From assembly GCF_001277175.1 (NCBI RefSeq), contig NZ_CP012257.1:744001-808000 (forward strand): a stretch of 64,000 bases of DNA, in the 5' to 3' direction. Numbering within the stretch: the stretch's first letter is position 1; each line of letters begins with the position of its first letter. A program made the translations under genes and the position numbers. Below are positions 56,713 through 64,000 of this stretch, piece after piece. The notes under the pieces were generated by a model that was given only the letters and a program-made list of their open reading frames with translations, was not told the origin of the DNA and did not search any database. The DNA is from Cronobacter universalis NCTC 9529. Lineage in GTDB: Bacteria; Pseudomonadota; Gammaproteobacteria; Enterobacterales; Enterobacteriaceae.

Positions 56713-59418
56713 ATGTTAATCAAAATGTTAACCAAGGTGTTTGGTAGTCGTAACGATCGTACCTTACGTCGTATGCGTAAGGCCGTTGCGCTTATTAACG
56801 GCATGGAGCCGGCGCTTGAAAAGCTTTCCGATGAAGAGCTGAAAGCAAAAACCGCAGAGTTCCGCGCGCGCCTGGAAAAGGGCGAAACGCTGGAAAGCCT
56901 GCTGCCGGAAGCGTTCGCGGTGGTTCGTGAAGCGAGCAAACGTGTCTTCGGCATGCGCCACTTCGATGTCCAGCTGCTGGGCGGTATGGTGCTTAACGAT
57001 CGCTGCATCGCGGAGATGCGTACCGGTGAAGGTAAAACCCTGACCGCGACGCTGCCTGCCTACCTGAACGCGCTGACCGGCAAAGGCGTTCACGTGGTCA
57101 CCGTCAACGACTATCTGGCGCAGCGTGACGCCGAAAACAACCGCCCGTTGTTTGAATTCTTAGGGATGAGCGTTGCGGTAAACATGTCCGGCATGCCTGC
57201 ACCCGCCAAACGTGAAGCCTACGCTGCCGATATTACCTACGGCACCAACAACGAATATGGTTTCGACTACCTGCGCGACAACATGGCGTTCAGCCCGGAA
57301 GAGCGCGTACAGCGTAAGCTTCACTATGCGCTGGTGGATGAGGTCGACTCCATTCTTATCGATGAAGCGCGTACGCCGCTGATTATCTCCGGCCCGGCCG
57401 AAGACAGCTCCGAGCTTTACAAGAAAGTGAACAAAATCATCCCGCATCTGGTGCGCCAGGAGAAAGAAGACTCCGATACATTCCAGGGCGAAGGTCACTT
57501 CTCGGTAGACGAAAAAGCGCGTCAGGTTAACCTGACCGAGCGCGGACTGGTGCTCGTGGAAGAGCTGCTGGTGAAAGAAGGCATCATGGACGAGGGCGAA
57601 TCGCTCTACTCTCCGGGCAACATCATGCTGATGCACCACGTCACCGCCGCGCTGCGCGCGCATGTGCTCTTTACCCGTGACGTTGACTACATCGTTAAAG
57701 ATGGCGAAGTTATTATCGTCGATGAGCACACCGGCCGTACCATGCAGGGGCGTCGCTGGTCTGATGGCTTGCATCAGGCTGTAGAGGCCAAAGAAGGCGT
57801 TGAAATCCAGAATGAAAACCAGACGCTGGCTTCCATCACTTTCCAGAATTATTTCCGTCTCTATGAAAAACTGGCGGGGATGACGGGTACCGCAGATACC
57901 GAAGCGTTTGAATTCAGCTCTATCTATAAGCTGGATACCGTTGTGGTGCCGACCAACCGTCCGATGATTCGTAAAGATCTGCCGGATCTGGTCTACATGA
58001 CTGAAGCCGAGAAGATCGACGCGATCATTGAGGATATCAAAGAGCGTACCGCGAAAGGTCAGCCGGTGCTGGTGGGGACTATCTCCATCGAGAAATCCGA
58101 AGTGATTTCTGAGGCGCTGACGAAAGCAGGCATCGAACACAACGTCCTGAACGCTAAATTCCACGCCCGCGAAGCGGATATCGTCGCGCAGGCAGGTTAC
58201 CCGGGCGCGGTTACCATCGCCACCAACATGGCGGGCCGTGGTACCGATATCATGCTCGGTGGTAGCTGGCAGGCGGAAGTCGCCGAGCTGGAAGCGCCGA
58301 GTGAAGAGCAGATTGCGCAGATCAAAGCCGACTGGCAAAAACGTCACGACGCGGTGCTGGCCTCTGGCGGCCTGCATATCATCGGTACCGAGCGCCACGA
58401 ATCACGTCGTATCGATAACCAGCTTCGCGGCCGTTCCGGTCGTCAGGGCGATCCGGGATCTTCCCGTTTCTACCTCTCCATGGAAGATGCGCTGATGCGT
58501 ATTTTCGCCTCGGATCGCGTCGCCAACATGATGCGTAAACTGGGCATGAAGCCGGGCGAAGCGATTGAACACCCGTGGGTGACCAAGGCGATCGCCAACG
58601 CGCAGCGCAAAGTGGAAAGCCGCAACTTCGATATCCGTAAGCAACTGCTGGAATATGATGACGTAGCCAACGATCAGCGCCGCGCGATCTACACCCAGCG
58701 TAACGAACTGCTGGACGTGGCGGACATCAGCGAAACCATCAACAGCATCCGTGAAGACGTTTTCAAAGCGACCATCGACGCCCATATCCCGCCGCAGTCG
58801 CTGGAAGAGATGTGGGATATTCCGGGTCTGGAAGAGCGCCTGAAAAACGACTTCGATCTGGAGCTGCCGATTGCGCAGTGGCTGGATAAAGAGCCGGATC
58901 TGCATGAAGAAACGCTGCGTGAGCGTATTCTGGAAAGCGCGAAAGAAGTTTACGCCCGTAAAGAAGAGGTCGTTGGCGCTGAGATGATGCGTCACTTCGA
59001 AAAAGGCGTGATGCTGCAGACGCTGGATTCCCTGTGGAAAGAGCACCTGGCGGCGATGGATTACCTGCGCCAGGGTATTCATCTGCGCGGCTATGCGCAG
59101 AAAGATCCGAAGCAGGAATACAAGCGCGAATCGTTCGCCATGTTTGCGGCTATGCTGGAATCGCTGAAATATGAAGTGATCAGCACCATCAGCAAAGTGC
59201 AGGTGCGTATGCCGGAAGAAGTGGAAGCGATGGAGCAGCAGCGCCGCGAAGAGGCGGAGCGCCTGGCGCAGATGCAGCAGCTCAGCCATCAGGACGATGA
59301 AACCGCCGCCGCGGCAGCACTTGCTGAGCAGACCGGCGAGCGTAAAGTCGGTCGCAACGATCCTTGTCCGTGCGGCTCCGGTAAAAAGTATAAGCAGTGC
59401 CACGGCCGCTTAAGCTAA
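56713..59418 (+). CDS. secA: Preprotein translocase ATPase SecA
   Basis: Motor that drives preproteins through SecYEG. The 901 residues from the ATG at 56713 equal E. coli. Walker A is [12 protein letters not shown] (Lys near 108), Walker [17 protein letters not shown] (about 205-220), then helicase motifs in [15 protein letters not shown] and [17 protein letters not shown]. The C-terminal zinc/SecB-binding site is [14 protein letters not shown]. Ten in-frame codons upstream overlap the regulatory helix and are excluded. Confidence 0.98.
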   Translation: MLIKMLTKVFGSRNDRTLRRMRKAVALINGMEPALEKLSDEELKAKTAEFRARLEKGETLESLLPEAFAVVREASKRVFGMRHFDVQLLGGMVLNDRCIAEMRTGEGKTLTATLPAYLNALTGKGVHVVTVNDYLAQRDAENNRPLFEFLGMSVAVNMSGMPAPAKREAYAADITYGTNNEYGFDYLRDNMAFSPEERVQRKLHYALVDEVDSILIDEARTPLIISGPAEDSSELYKKVNKIIPHLVRQEKEDSDTFQGEGHFSVDEKARQVNLTERGLVLVEELLVKEGIMDEGESLYSPGNIMLMHHVTAALRAHVLFTRDVDYIVKDGEVIIVDEHTGRTMQGRRWSDGLHQAVEAKEGVEIQNENQTLASITFQNYFRLYEKLAGMTGTADTEAFEFSSIYKLDTVVVPTNRPMIRKDLPDLVYMTEAEKIDAIIEDIKERTAKGQPVLVGTISIEKSEVISEALTKAGIEHNVLNAKFHAREADIVAQAGYPGAVTIATNMAGRGTDIMLGGSWQAEVAELEAPSEEQIAQIKADWQKRHDAVLASGGLHIIGTERHESRRIDNQLRGRSGRQGDPGSSRFYLSMEDALMRIFASDRVANMMRKLGMKPGEAIEHPWVTKAIANAQRKVESRNFDIRKQLLEYDDVANDQRRAIYTQRNELLDVADISETINSIREDVFKATIDAHIPPQSLEEMWDIPGLEERLKNDFDLELPIAQWLDKEPDLHEETLRERILESAKEVYARKEEVVGAEMMRHFEKGVMLQTLDSLWKEHLAAMDYLRQGIHLRGYAQKDPKQEYKRESFAMFAAMLESLKYEVISTISKVQVRMPEEVEAMEQQRREEAERLAQMQQLSHQDDETAAAAALAEQTGERKVGRNDPCPCGSGKKYKQCHGRLS

Positions 59419-59435
59419 CCGGTTGTAACTGACAT

Positions 59436-59463
59436 AAAAGGCGCAGATATCTGCGCCTTTTTT
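59436..59463 (+). terminator. secA rho-independent terminator
   Basis: Eleven-bp stem AAAAGGCGCAG / CTGCGCCTTTT with loop ATAT and a T-run. It ends about 15 bases before the mutT ATG, so secA-mutT readthrough is likely partial. Confidence 0.9.
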
Positions 59464-59477
59464 ACAGGAAGAAAAGC

Positions 59478-59870
59478 ATGAAAAAATTACAGATTGCGGT
59501 AGGTATCGTGCGTAACGCAAAGGGCGAAATCTTTATTACGCAGCGTGCCGCCGATGCGCATATGGCGAATAAATGGGAATTCCCTGGCGGTAAGATTGAA
59601 GCGGGCGAAACGCCTGAAGCGGCGCTTCGCCGTGAGCTTCAGGAAGAGACGGGCATAACCGTAACTGCCGCCACCCTGTTTGAAACGCTGGACTACGAAT
59701 TCCCGGATCGTCACATCAGTTTGTGGTTCTATCTGGTCGAAAGCTGGGAAGGAGAGCCGTGGGGAAAAGAGGGACAGCCGGGGCACTGGGTACATCAGCA
59801 GGCTCTGGACGCGCAGGCGTTTCCGCCTGCCAACGAGCCTGTGATTGCAAAGCTTCGCGCACAGTCTTAA
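59478..59870 (+). CDS. mutT: 8-oxo-dGTP diphosphatase MutT
   Basis: Hydrolyses 8-oxo-dGTP and so prevents A:T to C:G transversions. The 130 residues (E. coli 129) carry the complete Nudix box from [14 protein letters not shown] to [10 protein letters not shown] (about 37-60). AGGAAG precedes the ATG. Its last four bases overlap the end of yacG on the opposite strand. Confidence 0.98.
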   Translation: MKKLQIAVGIVRNAKGEIFITQRAADAHMANKWEFPGGKIEAGETPEAALRRELQEETGITVTAATLFETLDYEFPDRHISLWFYLVESWEGEPWGKEGQPGHWVHQQALDAQAFPPANEPVIAKLRAQS

Positions 59871-60067
59871 AGCTGGTTTTCTTCCTCGCTCCAGCCATCG
59901 GTGTCGGAGCGATCGCCGCTGCTGGGAATACGTTTCTCTTCAGCGGCCCATTCACCCAGATCGATAAGCCGGCAGCGGTTTGAACAAAATGGACGAAACG
60001 GGCTTTGCTCACCCCAAATAACTTCTTTGCCGCAGGTCGGGCAATTAACGATGGTAACGTCTGACAT
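59867..60067 (-). CDS. yacG: DNA gyrase inhibitor YacG (zinc finger)
   Basis: Small protein reported to bind GyrB and inhibit DNA gyrase. The 66 residues (E. coli 65) contain a four-cysteine zinc site, CPTCGK (about 9-14) and FCSNRCR (about 27-33), and the family segment [15 protein letters not shown]. Two adjacent ATGs exist; AAGGA is better spaced for the second (60067). Nine bases separate it from zapD, with which it is probably co-transcribed. Confidence 0.95.
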   Translation of the reverse strand: MSDVTIVNCPTCGKEVIWGEQSPFRPFCSNRCRLIDLGEWAAEEKRIPSSGDRSDTDGWSEEENQL

Positions 60068-60076
60068 CATAATTCC

Positions 60077-60820
60077 TTAACAACAGGCCAGTTCAAAATC
60101 GAAACGTTCCGGTACGCGCCCGTGCTCGCTGTCGAGCGGCATAAAACGGATTGCGAAACGGCTCTTATGGCCGGAAATCTGTGGGTAAAGCGCTTCTTCA
60201 AGCGGGAGTTGCAGGCGCAGGAGATCGGCATCATCGCCGTTATCCTGATAAAACCCGTTCAGGCTGGTCTGTTTGCGAAACGGCGACGACTGGCGGATAA
60301 GATCCAGGATCATATCCAGCGTGTAGGTCAGTGGTTGCAGCGTGGCAAGCCAGCTGTTTACCTGAACATCACGTTCTTCCTGCGGCGAGCAGAGCCAGAC
60401 GTGCAGGAGTGGTAAATCGAAGCTGCAACAGCCGCCGGGGATACTCAGGCGCTGGCGAACCAGCGCAATAAGACGATCTTCACGCAGCGTCTGCCCGAGG
60501 CGAGGGGCGGCCATCAGCATGCTGCTGCGCGCTTTTAGTTCGTGGCGCAGCGACTCAATGCGCTCGTTATCAACACCCGGCACTTCTGCCCAGCTTTGCA
60601 GTTTGCGCTGCTGGCGTTCCAGCTCTTTCAGGAGTTCAGTGCGGGTATCGCCGCGCTCAAAGACATCCAGCAAATCGCCGACGTTGCGAAAAAAGTGCAG
60701 CGCAGAGGCATGATCGCTGACAGGCAACAGCGCTTTCATTTGCTGGATGAGAAATTCGATACGCAGCCAGGTGCGCATTTTTTCATTCAGGGGATGTTCA
60801 AAAAGAACGTGAGTCTGCAT
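60077..60820 (-). CDS. zapD: Cell division protein ZapD
   Basis: Z-ring-associated protein that bundles FtsZ filaments through the FtsZ C-terminal tail. The 247 residues equal E. coli (formerly YacF). It is mostly alpha-helical at the N-terminus ([20 protein letters not shown], coiled-coil helices to about 100), with a C-terminal beta-domain ending FDFELACC. The ATG shares one base with the coaE stop. Confidence 0.96.
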   Translation of the reverse strand: MQTHVLFEHPLNEKMRTWLRIEFLIQQMKALLPVSDHASALHFFRNVGDLLDVFERGDTRTELLKELERQQRKLQSWAEVPGVDNERIESLRHELKARSSMLMAAPRLGQTLREDRLIALVRQRLSIPGGCCSFDLPLLHVWLCSPQEERDVQVNSWLATLQPLTYTLDMILDLIRQSSPFRKQTSLNGFYQDNGDDADLLRLQLPLEEALYPQISGHKSRFAIRFMPLDSEHGRVPERFDFELACC

Positions 60821-61440
60821 TACTTATTTTCCTGTGGTACGGCCTGCGCCGCCAGTTGCAGATAGCGTTGATGCAGGCGCGCCACATCCATCTCTATCGC
60901 TTCCGGCGAGCCGTTATTATCTATGACGTCATCAGCAATCGCTAACCGGGCCTCACGAGTGGCCTGTGCGTTGAGGATAAGCTCAGCATGCTCACGGGAA
61001 ACCCCATCGCGCTGCATGGTGCGCTGTATCTGCGTTTCTGGTGCGACATCCACCACCAGCACACGGTTAGCTTTACTGTGTAGTTGGTTTTCAATCAGCA
61101 GCGGGACGACCCAAAGAACATAGGCTGACGCGGCGTGCGCCATTTCCGCTTGTGTCTGCTGATGAATAAGCGGATGCAGGAGCCCGTTCAGCCAGGCCTT
61201 CTCCTGCGGATTTGAGAAGATGATTTCGCGAAGTGCGCGGCGATTAAGCGTGCCGTCGGGAGCACAAATAGCCTGCCCAAAACGCGCGATAATCGCGTTT
61301 AATCCGGGGGTGCCGGGCTCCACGACCTGACGAGCGATGATGTCGGCATCAATAACGATAACGCCGAGACGGGCGAAGGCGTCGGCGACTGTGCTTTTGC
61401 CGCTTCCTATACCGCCCGTCAGTGCTACCGTATAAACCAT
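60820..61440 (-). CDS. coaE: Dephospho-CoA kinase
   Basis: Final step of coenzyme A synthesis. The 206 residues from the ATG at 61440 equal E. coli. The P-loop is [15 protein letters not shown] (about 6-20), followed by [15 protein letters not shown] and the LID region [14 protein letters not shown]. An open extension to 61482 has no family resemblance and was excluded. First gene of coaE-zapD-yacG. Confidence 0.97.
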   Translation of the reverse strand: MVYTVALTGGIGSGKSTVADAFARLGVIVIDADIIARQVVEPGTPGLNAIIARFGQAICAPDGTLNRRALREIIFSNPQEKAWLNGLLHPLIHQQTQAEMAHAASAYVLWVVPLLIENQLHSKANRVLVVDVAPETQIQRTMQRDGVSREHAELILNAQATREARLAIADDVIDNNGSPEAIEMDVARLHQRYLQLAAQAVPQENK

Positions 61441-61474
61441 AAAGCCATCATCCCGAATCGTTGAAATACGCCTG

Positions 61475-61507
61475 AACAGCATAAAAAAAGCGTTTTTTCA
61501 TGCTGTT
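61475..61507. repeat. Inverted repeat between coaE and guaC
   Basis: Arms AACAGCATAAAAAAA and TTTTTTCATGCTGTT flank a GCG loop; the 15-bp stem has one mismatch. It lies 35 bases upstream of coaE in the divergent coaE-guaC region. The T-run is inside the stem, so it is not a standard terminator for either gene. Confidence 0.6.
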
Positions 61508-61606
61508 GCGAAGGGCGGAGAAACGTCGCCAGCGGGCTCGTTTATCGACCTCGCGCGCAAGGTAAATTTATAGGATTGTAGCGTAAAAAAGCACGCTTTC
61601 GCAGTC

Positions 61607-61634
61607 TTGCGGCGCCATTATTAGTGCGTATGAT
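61607..61634 (+). promoter_or_regulatory. Putative guaC promoter
   Basis: TTGCGG (61607-61612), 16 bases, TATGAT (61629-61634), ending 72 bases before the guaC ATG. Confidence 0.55.
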
Positions 61635-61706
61635 AACGTCACTGGAGTTGGTAGTTGTCCCGTCGCACATGTTACGCGCTCATCGCCATTAACCCAGGAA
61701 TCGCAC

Positions 61707-62750
61707 ATGCGTATTGAAGAAGATTTGAAGTTAGGTTTTAAAGACGTTCTTATCCGCCCGAAACGCTCTACCCTCAAAAGCCGCTCTGATGTTGAACTTG
61801 AGCGTCAGTTCACCTTTAAACATTCCCGCGTTCAATGGTCCGGTGTTCCGATCATCGCAGCCAATATGGATACTGTCGGCACTTTCGGTATGGCGCAGGC
61901 GCTGGCCGCTTTCGATATCCTGACGGCGGTGCATAAACACTACAGCGTGCAGGACTGGGACGGGTTTATCCGGTCCGTATCGGGAGATGTGCTGAAACAT
62001 GTCATGGTGTCGACCGGTACCTCCGATGCCGATTTTGAAAAAACCAAAGAAATCCTCGCGCTTTCTTCGTCGCTGCAGTTTATCTGTATCGACGTTGCGA
62101 ACGGCTACTCAGAGCATTTCGTTCAGTTCGTCGCTAAAGCGCGTGCCGCCTGGCCTGATAAAGCGATTATCGCAGGCAACGTCGTGACCGGCGAAATGTG
62201 CGAAGAACTGATCCTGGCAGGCGCCGATATCGTTAAAGTCGGTATTGGCCCGGGCTCCGTCTGCACCACACGCGTAAAAACCGGTGTGGGCTATCCGCAG
62301 CTTTCTGCGGTAATCGAATGTGCGGATGCCGCGCACGGTCTCGGCGGTCAGATCATCAGCGACGGCGGCTGCACCGTACCGGGCGACGTAGCGAAAGCCT
62401 TCGGCGGCGGCGCGGATTTCGTTATGTTGGGCGGCATGCTGGCCGGTCATGACGAAAGCGGCGGCACCGTTGTTGAGCAGAACGGCGAAAAATTCATGCT
62501 CTTTTACGGCATGAGCTCCGAATCCGCGATGAACCGTCACGTCGGCGGCGTAGCGCAATACCGCGCCGCGGAAGGCAAAACGGTGAAACTACCGTTGCGT
62601 GGCCCGGTGGAAGACACGGCGCGCGACATCCTGGGCGGCCTGCGTTCTGCCTGTACTTATGTCGGCGCTTCTCGTCTGAAAGAGCTGACCAAGCGCACTA
62701 CGTTTATTCGCGTGCAGGAGCAAGAAAACCGGGTATTCAACAGCCTCTGA
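61707..62750 (+). CDS. guaC: GMP reductase
   Basis: NADPH-dependent deamination of GMP to IMP, returning guanine nucleotides to the common purine pool. The 347 residues match E. coli. The IMPDH/GMPR barrel is visible from [20 protein letters not shown]; the catalytic loop [20 protein letters not shown] carries Cys near 186, and [20 protein letters not shown] is the phosphate-binding segment. Convergent with hofC. Confidence 0.98.
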   Translation: MRIEEDLKLGFKDVLIRPKRSTLKSRSDVELERQFTFKHSRVQWSGVPIIAANMDTVGTFGMAQALAAFDILTAVHKHYSVQDWDGFIRSVSGDVLKHVMVSTGTSDADFEKTKEILALSSSLQFICIDVANGYSEHFVQFVAKARAAWPDKAIIAGNVVTGEMCEELILAGADIVKVGIGPGSVCTTRVKTGVGYPQLSAVIECADAAHGLGGQIISDGGCTVPGDVAKAFGGGADFVMLGGMLAGHDESGGTVVEQNGEKFMLFYGMSSESAMNRHVGGVAQYRAAEGKTVKLPLRGPVEDTARDILGGLRSACTYVGASRLKELTKRTTFIRVQEQENRVFNSL

Positions 62751-62765
62751 ACCGGTTAGCATCAT

Positions 62766-62788
62766 GCTGGCGCGCCCCTTGCGCCAGC
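62766..62788. terminator. Hairpin between guaC and hofC (likely bidirectional terminator)
   Basis: Eight-bp GC-rich stem GCTGGCGC / GCGCCAGC with loop GCCCCTT lies between the convergent stops. Only a weak T-run (GTTAATT) follows on the plus strand, so efficiency is uncertain. Confidence 0.55.
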
Positions 62789-62789
62789 G

Positions 62790-63989
62790 TTAATTCATTC
62801 CACTCATCGCATCCCCAAGCCGGAATATCGGCAGATACATCGCAACCACCAGCGTACCGACGATTAGCCCAATAACCATCATCATAAGCGGCTCCAGGGT
62901 AGCGGCCAGCGTCTGCGCGCGTTCAGACGTTTGCCCCAGGTGCCACCCGGCAAGTTTCTCCAGCATCAGATCCAGTGAGCCGGTCTCTTCTCCTGTACGG
63001 ACCAGCTGAATACACAGGGCGGTAAAAACAGCTTCCTGCTCCAGCGCTTTCCATAAGGGTAACCCACCAGCGATGCCTTCCTTAACGCGCCCGACCGCCT
63101 GGCGCCATAAGGGCGAGGTCAGCGTCTCCTCTACGCTCCCCAGACTTTGCAGTAACGGAATACCGGCGCGCTGCATCAGCGACAGCACAGTATAGATTTG
63201 GCTTAATAACTGGCCGCGGATCAGCGGACCAAACACGGGGAGTTTCAAAAGCCATGCCGCCTCCCGCAACTGCCACTGTGGTCTGCGACGCAGCCTGATA
63301 ATGACAAGAGGCGCAATAAACAGTACGCCGAGCCACCAGATAGCGTGCTTCATTAATCCCTCAGAGAACGCGATAACGGCACGCGTTACCAGCGGTAGCG
63401 GCGTATTGAATGAGCGGTAGATAGCCGTAAACTGCGGGAGGACAAAGCAAGTCATCCCAAGCGTCAGCAGCAGCGCGACGGTGAAAATAAAGGCCGGATA
63501 GCGCAGCGCTTTAATGACCTGCTTTCGCAGTTTTTGCTGATCCTCCTGTTGTTGCGCCAGTTGCTGGCAGCACACGTCCAGCTTCCCTGTCAGTTCGCCG
63601 GTTCGCATGAGCAGAATGTAGAGCGGCGGAAAAATCTCCGGCCACTGGCGTAACGTTTCTGAGAAGGCGACCCCACGGCCGAGCTGTTTCGCAAGCTGCA
63701 CAAGCATAGCGCGCCACTGGACGACGGGATGCTGGCTTGCCAGCATTGTCAGCCCCTGCGTCAGGCTGACGCCCGCCTGGAGCAGCGCGGCCAACTGGCG
63801 GATCGCCAGAATTTTATGCTCGCTGCTCCAGTACCGCTTGTTTACGCTGGCGCGCTTGAGCATAAGCGGTTGCACCTCGTCATCCAGTAACTGCAACGAC
63901 GCGCTTATTTTATCTGACGCCCAGACCATGCCTTCGCAGCTGGCTCCTTCTTTATTAACGCCGCGCCAGCGCCATAACATGTTATCCAT
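62790..63989 (-). CDS. hofC: Type IV pilin-like assembly platform protein HofC
   Basis: GspF/PilC-family inner membrane platform protein of the hofB-hofC-ppdD locus. From the ATG at 63989 the product is 399 residues (E. coli 400). Two T2SSF repeats are visible: the first from IRQLAALLQAGVSLTQGLTM with RTGELTGKLD, the second from LSQIYTVLSLMQRAGIPLLQ with RTGEETGSLD. Three membrane segments include the C-terminal TLVVAMYLPIFRLGDAMSG. A GTG three codons upstream (63998) is an alternative start. The rest of the operon should lie beyond the window edge. In E. coli this locus is poorly expressed. Confidence 0.92.
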   Translation of the reverse strand: MDNMLWRWRGVNKEGASCEGMVWASDKISASLQLLDDEVQPLMLKRASVNKRYWSSEHKILAIRQLAALLQAGVSLTQGLTMLASQHPVVQWRAMLVQLAKQLGRGVAFSETLRQWPEIFPPLYILLMRTGELTGKLDVCCQQLAQQQEDQQKLRKQVIKALRYPAFIFTVALLLTLGMTCFVLPQFTAIYRSFNTPLPLVTRAVIAFSEGLMKHAIWWLGVLFIAPLVIIRLRRRPQWQLREAAWLLKLPVFGPLIRGQLLSQIYTVLSLMQRAGIPLLQSLGSVEETLTSPLWRQAVGRVKEGIAGGLPLWKALEQEAVFTALCIQLVRTGEETGSLDLMLEKLAGWHLGQTSERAQTLAATLEPLMMMVIGLIVGTLVVAMYLPIFRLGDAMSGMN

Positions 63990-64000
63990 GTGGCGCACCC

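Noticed and set aside
61475..61507. Terminator for coaE or guaC
   Set aside because: It lies upstream of both divergent genes and the T-run is part of the stem, so neither transcript would end here.

Overview
The window is a gene-dense stretch of enterobacterial core chromosome. Gene content and order match the first two minutes of the Escherichia coli map (apaH to hofC), and protein lengths match E. coli family members almost one to one. Base composition is clearly GC-richer than E. coli, third codon positions are strongly GC, and REP-like elements of a GGTGGAT/ATCCACC and GGCGGGT/ACCCGCC type lie between genes. I infer a high-GC member of the Enterobacteriaceae, with Cronobacter or a close relative most likely; this rests on recall of gene order and protein sequences, not on a search. 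No prophage, IS element, CRISPR array, rRNA or tRNA is visible.

Layout. 1-367: tandem REP-like repeats downstream of apaH. 368-7120 (minus): apaH-apaG-rsmA-pdxA-surA-lptD, combining dinucleotide turnover, 16S rRNA methylation, vitamin B6 synthesis and outer-membrane assembly. 7304-8116 (plus): djlA. 8186-14255 (minus): rluA, rapA and the SOS polymerase gene polB with a LexA box. 14389-18394 (minus): araBAD, facing araC (18734-19579, plus) across a full set of AraC and CRP sites. 19696-20466: dedA-family yabI. 20460-23714 (minus): thiBPQ behind a TPP riboswitch. 23884-25548 (minus): sgrR, divergent from the sgrS small RNA that encodes SgrT, then setA. 27220-32086 (minus): leuLABCD with its attenuator. 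32704-33648: leuO behind an AT-rich leader; 34048-36266: ilvIH; 36443-37447: cra.

38027-55872 (plus) is the complete division and cell wall (dcw) cluster: mraZ-rsmH-ftsL-ftsI-murE-murF-mraY-murD-ftsW-murG-murC-ddlB-ftsQ-ftsA-ftsZ, then lpxC. Most junctions overlap or abut. 56150-59870: secM-secA-mutT. 59867-61440 (minus): yacG-zapD-coaE. 61707-62750: guaC. 62790-63989 (minus): hofC, continuing a type IV pilus-like operon past the window edge.

Together the genes serve peptidoglycan precursor synthesis and septation (dcw), lipid A synthesis and LPS export (lpxC, lptD, surA), preprotein export with stalling feedback (secM-secA), branched-chain amino acid synthesis (leu, ilvIH), arabinose catabolism, thiamine uptake, and the glucose-phosphate stress response (sgrR, sgrS/sgrT, setA). 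I found no previously undescribed multi-gene system. The most useful second looks are the REP arrays, the lengthened SgrT, the conserved SecM arrest motif in a diverged body, and the symmetrical site in the leuO leader.
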